Both the position numbers and the translations under genes were made by a program. A stretch of 64,000 nucleotides of DNA from an uncultured Caulobacterales bacterium. Its GTDB lineage: Bacteria; Pseudomonadota; Alphaproteobacteria; Caulobacterales; Caulobacteraceae. Below are positions 18,048 to 25,463 of this stretch, piece after piece (the stretch's first letter is position 1; every line of letters starts with the position of its first letter). The notes under the pieces are model-generated. The model was not told the origin of the DNA and searched no databases. It worked only from the letters and a program-made list of their open reading frames with translations. The DNA lies in contig CAIOYC010000002.1 of assembly GCA_903862425.1 (NCBI GenBank), positions 124,001 through 188,000 of the forward strand. Direction: 5' to 3'.

Positions 18048-18362
18048 TCAGGATTGGCGCTGCAGCGCCAGCAACATCCGTCCGGGCTGCGGACGCTGCA
18101 CCGCCAACACGCTCCACGGCGCACCCTCGAGCTGCAGGCGTTGGCCGGCAGCGGCGTCCGGGTGGTCGCGAGCCGCAGCATTGGCGGTCTTGACCCGCGA
18201 GGGGGCCTCGCCGTCCGCTTGGTCATAGCTCGCGGAACCCGGCGTCAGGTGCACCCACAGGGTGGCGAGCGGCGACCACGCCCGGGTGCGTCCGCCATAG
18301 GCGGTTTCGGCATCCGCAGCCTGTTGCAGCACGCCGAGCTGGGCGGCAGGCTGGCCGCTCAC
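18048..18362 (-). CDS. GTA head-tail adaptor (g7-like)
   Basis: 104-aa head-closure protein resembling phage head-tail joining proteins (SPP1 gp16 type). It has the usual segments YGGRTRAWSPLATLWVHLTP and APWSVLAVQRPQPGRMLLAL. The start is GTG at 18362, overlapping the g6 stop as GTGA. It ends 22 bp before g8. Confidence 0.88.
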   Translation of the reverse strand: MSGQPAAQLGVLQQAADAETAYGGRTRAWSPLATLWVHLTPGSASYDQADGEAPSRVKTANAAARDHPDAAAGQRLQLEGAPWSVLAVQRPQPGRMLLALQRQS

Positions 18363-18912
18363 AGTCGCACCCGGCGGTAAGGGGCGAGCCAGGGCTCCGC
18401 CAGGGCGATGGGCGGCGGATCGGCCTCGCCGCGATGATCGAAGGCATAGGCGACGAGGGCCAAGATCGCCTGTTTCAGCGGCCCCGGCACGGCGTCGGCG
18501 CTCGCCCCGAACCCGGCGGTGTAGTCGTCCGAAGGCCGTCCACCGGGCTCGTCGGTGCAGGCCAGACCAGGTTGACCGGCGCGATGCGCGGCTGCGTGTC
18601 GCCGAGGGTGGGCCGGTAAGCGGACGGGTCGAGGGCGATGAACCCTCCGCTTTCAGAGACGGCCACCGCCTCCACCGAGACCAGTGGGCCGCGCAGCAGG
18701 GCGATGGGCCCATCCGGCGGCCGGTCGAAAGTCTGGCGAAAGGCAGTGGACAGCAGGGCGAGGCCGATCTCCGCCTCCACCCGCTGGCGCGCGGCGGTGA
18801 TCATGGACGTGATCAGCGCATCCTCCGCGTCGATGGTGACGCGCAGATAGGCCTTCGCCTCGTCCAGCGAGATGGGCTCGCCGGGGGGCGGGGTGAGGAT
18901 GGAAAGGGTCAT
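18359..18912 (-). pseudogene. GTA head-tail connector (g6-like) with a one-base frameshift
   Basis: Connector/DNA-packaging protein of the phage gp6/gp8-like family, normally about 185-200 aa. Translation from ATG 18912 gives a good N-terminal two-thirds (TPPPGEPISLDEAKAYLRVT, then SMITAARQRVEAEIGLALLS, up to SPVDGL), after which the frame is lost and stops near 18475. The missing C-terminal third (DYTAGFGASADAVPGPLKQA, then EPWLAPYRRVRL) continues in another frame to the TGA at 18359. The span of 554 bases is one short of 185 codons. The break lies at about 18524-18532, where CGGACGACTAC would be expected to read like CGG-ATC-GAC-TAC. No slippery heptamer is seen, so a real deletion or a sequencing error is more likely than programmed frameshifting. 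Confidence 0.85.
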
Positions 18913-18928
18913 GGGCGCTCGCACGGCT

Positions 18929-18953
18929 CCCTTCCCCCTCGAAGGGGGAAGGG
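18929..18953. repeat. palindromic repeat A between g5 and g6
   Basis: Perfect inverted repeat with 11-bp arms (CCCTTCCCCCT and AGGGGGAAGGG) around a CGA centre. Together with repeat B it brackets a 171-bp non-coding insert in an otherwise gapless operon. Such CCCCCTCGA-GGGGG palindromes resemble dispersed intergenic repeats of caulobacterial genomes (recalled, not searched). Confidence 0.75.
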
Positions 18954-19054
18954 TCGGGGATGGGGGTGGGTGCAGGAGGTTGAAACGAGGAGAGCAAGAG
19001 GCGTCGCCTCCGGTGGACACACCCACGTCGCGGTGCGTCAACCCCCACTCCAAA

Positions 19055-19079
19055 CCTCTCCCCCCTCGAGGGGGAGAGG
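19055..19079. repeat. palindromic repeat B just after the capsid stop codon
   Basis: Near-perfect inverted repeat, CCTCTCCCCC/CTC and GAG/GGGGGAGAGG with one extra C. On the minus strand it begins only 4-5 bases after the g5 stop codon and is followed by TTT. It could act as a partial terminator or 3' mRNA stabiliser, raising capsid transcript over the downstream genes. It is similar in sequence to repeat A 100 bp away. Confidence 0.7.
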
Positions 19080-19083
19080 CTTT

Positions 19084-20304
19084 TTAGCTTGCGCTGAACT
19101 TCAGAAGCTTGATGGCGTCGAAGTTCTGCACGCCGCCGCCGACGCGCTTGGTGGTGTAGAAGAGCACGAAGGGCTTGGCCGAGTAGGGATCGCGCAGCAC
19201 GCGCAGCCCCGCCCGATCAACGACCAGATAGCCCTTGGCGAAATCGCCGAAGGCCAGAGAGTAGCTGCCCGAGGCCACGTCCGGCATGGTCTCCATCTCC
19301 GTCACCGGATAGCCCATCAGGGTGGAGGCCTGGCCCGGCTGGCTTCCTGGCGCCCACAGATAGCGGCCGTCGCCGTCCTTGAACTTTCGCACCGCCGAGA
19401 CGGTCTTCCTGTTCATGACAAAGCGGCCATTGGGGCGGAACTGCACCCGCGGGGTGTAGATCAGCTCCATCAGCTTGTCGGCCGGCGCCTCGGCGGGGAA
19501 GTCGCCGTTCACCCCGGTGGCGAGGTAGCCGATCTGCCCCCAGCCCTGCGAGGCGTCCGCCACGATGGTGTAGCTGAGGAAGCCCTTGGGCTTGGCGTTC
19601 CCGTCGCCGGAGACGAAGGCCGAGGTCTCCTGCGCGGCGAAGGCGTCCTCGCACTCGGCGGCCAGCCACTCGTCGAGATTGACGAAGGCGTCGTCGAGTA
19701 GGGCCTGGGTGGCGGCCGGCGAGGCGTAAAGGTCGGCGGCGGGGAATTCGAGCAGATCGAGCGTCGGCGGATCGGTCTGGGTGCGCGCGGCGGTCTCGGC
19801 GGCCCAGCCGGCGGTGACGCCCGCGATGGAGACCGGCTTCTTGTAGCTGGACCCGCCGATGGTGGTGACGGTAGCGATCTCGCGCATGGGCGAGGCCTGC
19901 ATCAGGCGCCGGTCGATCACCCGCTCGGTCTCCGGCGGGGCGATATAGCCGCCGGTGGAGGGTGCCGTCTCGGCCAGACCCTTCAGTTCAAGGCCGTGGG
20001 AGGCGCCGGTCTTCAGATAACCGTCCCACGCGCCCCTGCGTTCGTCTGGCTGGACTGTGCGGGCATCGCCGCCGATCGCCGGACGCCGCGCGTCGGACAG
20101 GGCCCGGTCGAGCCGCGCCTGGGCGGTGGCCAGGCCTGCGTCGATGCGCGCCACCTTCTCTTCCAGAAGGGTGTCGGCGCGGCGCGTCTCCAGACCCTGC
20201 AACCGCTCATCATTGGCCGCCTTGAAGCTCTCGAAGGCGGCCATCACCTCGTGCAAAGCCGCGCGCGTCTCCGGCGAGGCGGACGCCTGTTTGGTCTCTT
20301 TCAT
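19084..20304 (-). CDS. GTA major capsid protein, HK97 fold (g5-like)
   Basis: 406-aa phage major capsid protein. Residues 1 to about 100 form the charged helical scaffold (delta) domain removed by the prohead protease; the mature HK97-fold part runs from about GLAETAPSTGGYIAPPE to the C-terminus, with MREIATVTTIGGSSYKKPVS, the E-loop/P-domain region (EFPAADLYASPAATQALLDD) and VRKFKDGDGRYLWAPG. Unlike most of its neighbours it is not coupled: it has a 98-bp leader and its own ribosome-binding site (GGAGAT, 5 bases before ATG), fitting its need for hundreds of copies. Confidence 0.95.
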   Translation of the reverse strand: MKETKQASASPETRAALHEVMAAFESFKAANDERLQGLETRRADTLLEEKVARIDAGLATAQARLDRALSDARRPAIGGDARTVQPDERRGAWDGYLKTGASHGLELKGLAETAPSTGGYIAPPETERVIDRRLMQASPMREIATVTTIGGSSYKKPVSIAGVTAGWAAETAARTQTDPPTLDLLEFPAADLYASPAATQALLDDAFVNLDEWLAAECEDAFAAQETSAFVSGDGNAKPKGFLSYTIVADASQGWGQIGYLATGVNGDFPAEAPADKLMELIYTPRVQFRPNGRFVMNRKTVSAVRKFKDGDGRYLWAPGSQPGQASTLMGYPVTEMETMPDVASGSYSLAFGDFAKGYLVVDRAGLRVLRDPYSAKPFVLFYTTKRVGGGVQNFDAIKLLKFSAS

Positions 20305-20321
20305 GATATCTCCAAGGATTG

Positions 20322-20339
20322 TCCCGCTTCCGTGCGGGA
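20322..20339 (-). promoter_or_regulatory. hairpin in the leader of the capsid gene
   Basis: Six-bp stem (TCCCGC/GCGGGA) with a six-base loop, 18 bases upstream of the capsid ATG and directly before its ribosome-binding site. The 98-bp space between the fibre gene and capsid is the only sizeable upstream gap in the head module. The hairpin may protect a processed capsid transcript; this is inference. Confidence 0.4.
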
Positions 20340-20402
20340 ATGAACCGCGCGTCGCGCGATGCGATGCTGGCGGATGAAACCGGCATTTCGATACAGAACG
20401 TC

Positions 20403-21779
20403 CTAGGACGCCCTGATCATCAAAGCCGAGCCGGTGCGGTACAAGCCGCCTACGGGTACACCGCCGGTGGCGGCGGTGGCGTCGTTGGCGAAGTTGCCGA
20501 CATTGCCGATGGGGATGACGATACGGCCGCTACCCTTAGGAGAAACCTGCAGATCGACACTGGTGTCAGACCCCGCCGCGGCGAGGACGAGCGGTTGTCC
20601 GGTCTGGCCTGGCTGAACGAAGAGGAAGTTCGCTGCGCTGACGGTGGGGTTCACCTGCAACAGCGGCGTACCGGCTTCATTGCAAAAGTTCGCCCCACTG
20701 TCGTTGAAGATCAGGGCCGAGCCGTTGGCCGCCGTTTTCACGTCGGAGCGGATCTGCGAAACGATCGAGCCGTGGATATTGTACCAGACGAGCGCATGGC
20801 CCGACCCCATCTGGATGGCCGGCGCTGCGCCGCTACTCCCATCACAGCCGGTCAGGCTATCGATCATGAAGTTGATGCCGACGTTGAAGCGGGTGGGATT
20901 CCGCGCGATCTGAATGGCTGCGGAAGCGTCATAAAGCGTTGTCGATTCTACTGCGGCCTGGCCCGCGCCCGACGCCAGTTGCAGGCCGACCAAATTGCCC
21001 TGCTGCAGCGGTGTCGGCACGATACTCACCGCCAGTGCGCGGGTATCCAGCTCCATACCGTAGGCCGACCCCGCTGTATCGACGACGCGGTGCGCTTCGC
21101 CGTAAAAACCCCAGACCGTGGTGGCAAGCGTCGGATTGTTGTTCAATGCGTAGGCTTGAACGCCGAAGCCGGACTGATCGGACGACCCGAAGTAGTGCGA
21201 CTGCGCCGCTCCGATCACGCCGCAGGACGCATCCTTCATTTCACTCGTCAGGGCAGAGAACTGCGAAACGGCGACGCCGACGGAGCTGCCGCCATATCCG
21301 CCGAGCGCGTTCTGGTAGTCGCCAAGCCAATCGTTTTCCGTGACCTCGTAGGGCGGGCCAACAAGACGCCGACTGTTTGCAGTCCCGCCGCCGACATCGA
21401 GCGTGTCGTTGATTCGTTGGCACTTGGCTCCGGCCTGGGCGAAGATCTGCCCCGAGGAGGGTTGATTGGCTTCGGCGCCGATAAGGTCATAGGCCACGAA
21501 GCTGTTGATCGGGTCGATCACCCTGACGAGATTCATCGTGACCAGATTGTAGATCATCACTCTATAGGTAATCGACGGATCGAGATAAATATCGGGCATC
21601 ACGCCGTGACTGTCCGAAGAGACCGAACTGCCGAGTGATGTCATCAGGGTCGCATCGGCATAGACATTCGCCAAGGTGGTCGTGCCGGACAGATAGAAGT
21701 TACAGGTCGCTTGGATCTGTGCGCCCGTCTCATTGTCGGTCTGCTGCACGAAAATTCTACCCAAAAGGAACCCAGTCAT
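20403..21779 (-). CDS. phage tailspike/fibre-like protein inserted between GTA g4 and g5
   Basis: 458-aa protein with the architecture of a phage spike or fibre. The N-terminal 90 residues follow the tailspike head-binding pattern: TGAQIQATCNFYLSGTTTLA, VYADATLMTSLGSSV, then DIYLDPSITYRVMIYN. The middle is Gly/Ser/Asn-rich with short beta-like segments (WGFYGEAHRVVDTAGSAYG). The end, GVPVGGLYRTGSALMIRAS, matches many phage fibre C-termini. ATG 21779 overlaps the g4 stop as ATGA, so it is built into the operon. Base composition is visibly less GC-rich than the flanking genes. R. capsulatus GTA has no gene here; its head spikes are encoded elsewhere. Likely a receptor- or capsule-binding spike. 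A moron-like or phage-derived addition is the alternative. Confidence 0.82.
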   Translation of the reverse strand: MTGFLLGRIFVQQTDNETGAQIQATCNFYLSGTTTLANVYADATLMTSLGSSVSSDSHGVMPDIYLDPSITYRVMIYNLVTMNLVRVIDPINSFVAYDLIGAEANQPSSGQIFAQAGAKCQRINDTLDVGGGTANSRRLVGPPYEVTENDWLGDYQNALGGYGGSSVGVAVSQFSALTSEMKDASCGVIGAAQSHYFGSSDQSGFGVQAYALNNNPTLATTVWGFYGEAHRVVDTAGSAYGMELDTRALAVSIVPTPLQQGNLVGLQLASGAGQAAVESTTLYDASAAIQIARNPTRFNVGINFMIDSLTGCDGSSGAAPAIQMGSGHALVWYNIHGSIVSQIRSDVKTAANGSALIFNDSGANFCNEAGTPLLQVNPTVSAANFLFVQPGQTGQPLVLAAAGSDTSVDLQVSPKGSGRIVIPIGNVGNFANDATAATGGVPVGGLYRTGSALMIRAS

Positions 21780-22225
21780 TTGTCGTCTCTTTCGTTTGAG
21801 ATTGAAGCGTCCGCCGCCACGATGAACCTCGCCCCCGGCAGCATGGGGAAGGTGACGAGGGAGATTTCCCAAAGGTCGAGTTCGGTGAGAACGCGCAGGC
21901 GTCCTCCCTCGCCCGCGCGGGCTTTCACCGCCCGGAAACCGATGGAGAGGCCGTCCATCGCCCCCGCCTTGGCCAGGGCCAGGGCCATTCTTCCGGCGGG
22001 GGTGGCGTCGATGATCCGTCCACGGACGAAAAGGCCCTTTGTGTCGGGAGCGATGGCGTCCCAGACGCCGATGGGTTCGTTCGGATCGTGCTGCAGGAGC
22101 ATCCGCACCCGGCCGGGCGGGGTCCTGGCAAGGGAGATGTCGAAGGCGCCGGCGGCCACCACGTCGTCGTTCAGATCCTTGGCCCAGAACAGCGAGGCGT
22201 AGCCTTCGATGGGAAGGTCGGTCAT
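21776..22225 (-). CDS. GTA prohead protease, HK97 family (g4-like)
   Basis: 149-aa capsid maturation protease. The family catalytic residues are visible as His46 in LLQHDPNEPIGVW and Ser94 in GLSIGFRA. The N-terminus EGYASLFWAKDLNDDVVAAG is typical. It would cleave the scaffold domain from g5. The stop overlaps the spike gene start, and its ATG overlaps the g3.5 stop, both as ATGA. Confidence 0.94.
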   Translation of the reverse strand: MTDLPIEGYASLFWAKDLNDDVVAAGAFDISLARTPPGRVRMLLQHDPNEPIGVWDAIAPDTKGLFVRGRIIDATPAGRMALALAKAGAMDGLSIGFRAVKARAGEGGRLRVLTELDLWEISLVTFPMLPGARFIVAADASISNERDDK

Positions 22226-22476
22226 CGGCGCTCCTCCCCATCCAACTTGGCCTCGATGCGGGCCAGGGCTGCGCGGGAGGCGTCGGCCTGGGCTTCCAAG
22301 CGGGCGAGGCGTTCGGCGACCCCGGCCTGACGGTCGAGGCGGCGTTCGAGGGAGGCGATGCGTTCCGCCGCACCGCCGGCCCAGGCCATGGCCCCGCCGG
22401 TCTGCACCGCGAGGGCCAGGATCACGCCCAGCGGCACCTGCTTGTCGAGGCGCCAGCCGAAGGATGGATCAGTCAT
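22222..22476 (-). CDS. GTA small membrane/coiled-coil protein (g3.5-like)
   Basis: 84-aa protein with a predicted membrane helix (about residues 13-34, VPLGVILALAVQTGGAMAWA) followed by a coiled coil (ERIASLERRLDRQAGVAERL and onward). Position between portal and prohead protease corresponds to R. capsulatus GTA orf g3.5. Function is not established. It overlaps portal by 8 bp and g4 by 4 bp. Confidence 0.8.
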   Translation of the reverse strand: MTDPSFGWRLDKQVPLGVILALAVQTGGAMAWAGGAAERIASLERRLDRQAGVAERLARLEAQADASRAALARIEAKLDGEERR

Positions 22477-23680
22477 CGACCACCTCGCCTTCCACGTCCG
22501 GCGCGCTCCCGCCCAGACCGGCCATGCGTCGCCGCTCGTCCGGAGTGAGGAAGGTCGCCGCTTCAAGACGCGACCACAGAGCCTCGCGTTCGGCGGCGAG
22601 AGCGGGCGCCTGGTCGAGATCGACGGCTACCGTCGCGCCGTCGAACCGCGGCCCAAGCCAGCCGGTGAGCGCCCGCGCCGCCTTGGTGGCCAGCGGCACG
22701 ACCGCGCCGCGCCAGAAGGCGGCGTTGGCCTCCTTGTAGTTGTTGTAGGTGGCGTCGCCCGGGATGCCGAGCAGCTGCGGCGGCACGCCGAAGGCCAGGG
22801 CGATCTCCCGCGCCGCCACGTGCTTGCCCTCGATGAAGTCCATCTCCGAAGGGGTCAGCGACATCGGTTTCCAATCGAGCCCGCCCTCCAGCAGCAGCGG
22901 TCTCCCCGCCGCCGCCGAGCCGGTGTGCATCTCCATCAGTTCGTCGCGCAGGCGCTCGAACTGCTCGACACTCATCCGGTCGCCCGTGGCGCCGTTGGCA
23001 TAGACGAGGGCGCCGGAGGGGCGCGCCGCATTGTCGAGCAAGGCCTTGTTCCAGGCGGACGACGCGTTGTGGATATCCACAGCGAAGGCCGCCGCCTGGA
23101 GCGGGGAGAAGCCGTAATAGTCGTCCGTGGGATTATAGAGTTTCAGGTGCAGCACCGGCAGGAAGCCGTCGGGCTGACGCACCAGCTGCGCGGTGCGACC
23201 GTTCACCTGGTACTGGTAGGCGTCCGGCCAGCCGCGCGGGCCGGGAATGGCCTGCATCCGGTCAGGGCGCAGGGCGTAGAGCTCGCTCGGCGCCCCCACC
23301 GCTGCCACGTCTCCCGCAGCTTCGAGATAGGCGTTGCCGCTGGTCTGCAGGGCGCCGAAGAAGGCTTCCAGCAGGTCGGCGCCCGATTGCTCCGGGTTCG
23401 GACGGTCCAGCAGTTTCTGCAGCGGATGGTCGGGCGCCGCCCGCTCGCCGCCGACAAATACGATCAGGGGCGCAGACGCGGCGGCTTCGGCGATCATGCG
23501 CACGCAGCGATAGGCGATGGGATTGCGAACAAACCCTTCGCGCACCAGCGCCAGGTCCTCTCGCGCGGTCCAGACGGGCCGCCCGAGCGAACTCAAGGCC
23601 ACCAGGGTCTGAGCGACGGACTGCTTGTGTTCGGGCGGACGCGCAGGTGCGCTCTTCGCCCGGAAGCGGAATGGGAGCAT
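22469..23680 (-). CDS. GTA portal protein, HK97 family (g3-like)
   Basis: 403-aa phage portal forming the dodecameric DNA gateway of the head. The HK97 portal landmarks are present: NPIAYRCVRMIAEAAASAPL, SGNAYLEAAG, LYALRPDRM, LKLYNPTDDYYGFSPLQAA and FGVPPQLLGIPGDATYNNY-KEA. It lies 20 bp downstream of the terminase gene and overlaps g3.5. Confidence 0.95.
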   Translation of the reverse strand: MLPFRFRAKSAPARPPEHKQSVAQTLVALSSLGRPVWTAREDLALVREGFVRNPIAYRCVRMIAEAAASAPLIVFVGGERAAPDHPLQKLLDRPNPEQSGADLLEAFFGALQTSGNAYLEAAGDVAAVGAPSELYALRPDRMQAIPGPRGWPDAYQYQVNGRTAQLVRQPDGFLPVLHLKLYNPTDDYYGFSPLQAAAFAVDIHNASSAWNKALLDNAARPSGALVYANGATGDRMSVEQFERLRDELMEMHTGSAAAGRPLLLEGGLDWKPMSLTPSEMDFIEGKHVAAREIALAFGVPPQLLGIPGDATYNNYKEANAAFWRGAVVPLATKAARALTGWLGPRFDGATVAVDLDQAPALAAEREALWSRLEAATFLTPDERRRMAGLGGSAPDVEGEVVDD

Positions 23681-23700
23681 CGAGGCCTCGTTTCAGAAGA

Positions 23701-25032
23701 TCAGAGCCGCCTTATCCGGGGGATGCGGCGCTCTTCGATGAGCAGGTCGGTGATGGCCCAGACGAGCGCGTCGGCGCGGTCGGGACTGTGGTTCAGGTCA
23801 GGGGCGCCGAGGGCCATGAGCTCCTCTTCCAACAAAGGGAAGCGGGCGGCGTGGCCGACACGGCCCTGTTCGTAGAGGGCGGCGACGGGTTCGGCGCGCA
23901 GGCGCTTGCCCACGCGGGCGTGCACCAGCTTGACCGGACATGGGCAGCCCTGGCTGGCCAGGATGGTGCGCACCATCTCCCCGCCCTGGTTGGCTTCGGC
24001 GACGATGCGATCTGCGCCCAACCGCTGCGCCACCTCAGCCGCCACTCGCGCCCAAGCGTTGGGATGCAGGCCGCCAACGGAGGCGTCCTCCAGCACCACG
24101 GCGCGATCCTTGATGCGCGCCACAGCGACGATGCCGCAGGCGTCGCCGCCGATCCCCGCGGGCGGATCGACCGCGACCACCAGGCAGTCCCAGCGGTCGG
24201 GCCGGATCACACGCACCCGCTGCAGATCCTCGGCCCGCCAGAGCGCCCCTTCCGGCGCATCCAGCACCTGACCATCGAGTTCCTGCGCCGCCAGCCGCGT
24301 GCCGCCATAGAGGGCTTCAAGACTTTCCAGAAAGGTCGGCGCAAGATGCCCGGCGTTTTCAGAGGTTGCGGCGCGGGTGACGACGACCCCCGGCTCAGCC
24401 ATCAGGCGCCGCAGCGCGGCCTGAGGCTTCGGCGTGGTGGTCACCACGAGCCGGGGGTCGCTTCCGCGCCGAAGGCCGAGCCGCAGGAGGGCCAGGGTTT
24501 CCCCCGCGCTCGGCCAGGCGCAGAACTCGTCGCACCAAGCGGCGTCGAACTGGGGACCGCGCAGGCGTTCGGGCTCCTCGGCCGAAAAGGCCTGGGCCAC
24601 CGCGCCGCTCGGCCATTCGAGCCGTCTTCGCGAACTGAAATAGGTGGGTCGATCGGTGTTGGGCGCGAGGGCGCGAAGGCCGGAGGGACCCTCGATCATC
24701 ACCTCGCGCACATCGTTCAGGGTGGCGCCGACCAGAGCGATACGGGCGTCCGGTGTGGCCCTTCGGATGATCCAGTCGGCCCCGGCGTGGGTCTTGCCCG
24801 CGCCGCGCCCGCCCAGGAACAGCCAGGTGCTCCAATCGCCCTTAGGCGGCCATTGATGCTCCTGCAGTCGAAATGGAATCGAGCACAGCGTCTCGTTCGG
24901 CCGCGAGCGCCATAACCTCCGCAAGAAGGCCATCCGCCTCGAGCCGTCGAGCATAGCGGTCAAATCGCGCGTCGAGGGTCCGGCAAACTCGATCAGCGAG
25001 TTCAGGACCGCATGCGCCATCGGGATCGTCAT
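23701..25032 (-). CDS. GTA large terminase (g2-like)
   Basis: DNA-packaging motor and headful nuclease. With the longest start the product is 443 aa: Walker A FLGGRGAGKT (residues 72-81), Walker B/catalytic carboxylate in FDAAWCDEFCAW, coupling motif VVTTTPKPQ, and a RuvC-like nuclease domain with VVAVDPPAGIGG, VAEANQGGEM and SPDRADALVWA. The start is uncertain: ATG 25032 overlaps g1 by 191 bases; in-frame ATGs at 24954 or 24936 are shorter options, and some N-terminal overlap is needed to keep the family's LQEHQWPPKGDW segment. Confidence 0.94.
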   Translation of the reverse strand: MTIPMAHAVLNSLIEFAGPSTRDLTAMLDGSRRMAFLRRLWRSRPNETLCSIPFRLQEHQWPPKGDWSTWLFLGGRGAGKTHAGADWIIRRATPDARIALVGATLNDVREVMIEGPSGLRALAPNTDRPTYFSSRRRLEWPSGAVAQAFSAEEPERLRGPQFDAAWCDEFCAWPSAGETLALLRLGLRRGSDPRLVVTTTPKPQAALRRLMAEPGVVVTRAATSENAGHLAPTFLESLEALYGGTRLAAQELDGQVLDAPEGALWRAEDLQRVRVIRPDRWDCLVVAVDPPAGIGGDACGIVAVARIKDRAVVLEDASVGGLHPNAWARVAAEVAQRLGADRIVAEANQGGEMVRTILASQGCPCPVKLVHARVGKRLRAEPVAALYEQGRVGHAARFPLLEEELMALGAPDLNHSPDRADALVWAITDLLIEERRIPRIRRL

Positions 25033-25345
25033 TCAGGTCCATCTCGTCTCCCTGAGCCTTGGCGTTGAGTGGGGGTTTGATCTCGGGGCAGAGGTCGTCG
25101 CTCACCTTCTGCAGGTCGCGCACGGCCCTGGCCTTGTCGATCAGTGCACGCCGCTCGGATCGGTGCGCCGAGTCTATGGAGGTCAAGGCGCGGGCAAGCA
25201 GGGTCAGTTGCCGCGCGTCGCGGGTTACGTCGATACCGGCGGCGATCTGGTCATCGAAGTGATCGCAGATCAAATCGTACCAGACCGACAGGCGGTCGGA
25301 GCGCGGGGAGGCCCCCGCCGGGATGTGTTCGGTTTTTCTGGGCAT
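24842..25345 (-). CDS. GTA small terminase-like protein (g1-like)
   Basis: 167-aa first gene of the GTA cluster, in the position of R. capsulatus GTA g1, the small terminase that lacks site-specific DNA binding and so permits packaging of host DNA. The N-terminal half is helical (VWYDLICDHFDDQIAAGIDV, TRDARQLTLLARALTSIDSA); the C-terminal tail (VMALAAERDAVLDSI) would be the terminase-interaction segment. The call rests mainly on position and size; sequence similarity of this family is low. Confidence 0.75.
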   Translation of the reverse strand: MPRKTEHIPAGASPRSDRLSVWYDLICDHFDDQIAAGIDVTRDARQLTLLARALTSIDSAHRSERRALIDKARAVRDLQKVSDDLCPEIKPPLNAKAQGDEMDLNDDPDGACGPELADRVCRTLDARFDRYARRLEADGLLAEVMALAAERDAVLDSISTAGASMAA

Positions 25346-25463
25346 GGACAGAAGCTAACCGAGCTTCGTCCCCCGAGGAGAAAATAGGCGAAAAAATCTG
25401 CAAGCCCCTGTCGCGCCGATCTATTTTTCGGCGAGGACTGCGGATCTACGACGATCTATCCAC
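25346..25463 (-). promoter_or_regulatory. candidate promoter region of the GTA operon
   Basis: 118 bp upstream of g1 is unusually A/T-rich for this genome, with T6 and T5 tracts on the minus strand. The octamer CGATCTAT (plus strand) occurs twice, at 25417-25424 and 25452-25459, and a related GATCTA lies at 25443-25448. No clear -35/-10 pair could be assigned. As the only sizeable non-coding gap before the cluster, it is the best candidate for activator-dependent control. Confidence 0.45.

Noticed and set aside
18500-18560. Programmed ribosomal frameshift in g6
   Set aside because: No slippery heptamer, Shine-Dalgarno-like stimulator or strong downstream hairpin was seen at the break; a deletion or sequence error fits better.
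18475-19053. Separate 192-aa gene starting at 19053
   Set aside because: The first 47 codons translate the palindromic repeat region; the real g6 start is ATG 18912, and the C-terminal tail is the frameshifted part.
10113-25345. Interpretation as an ordinary prophage
   Set aside because: No integrase, attachment sites, repressor, replication or lysis genes were seen, and gene order and families match a GTA.
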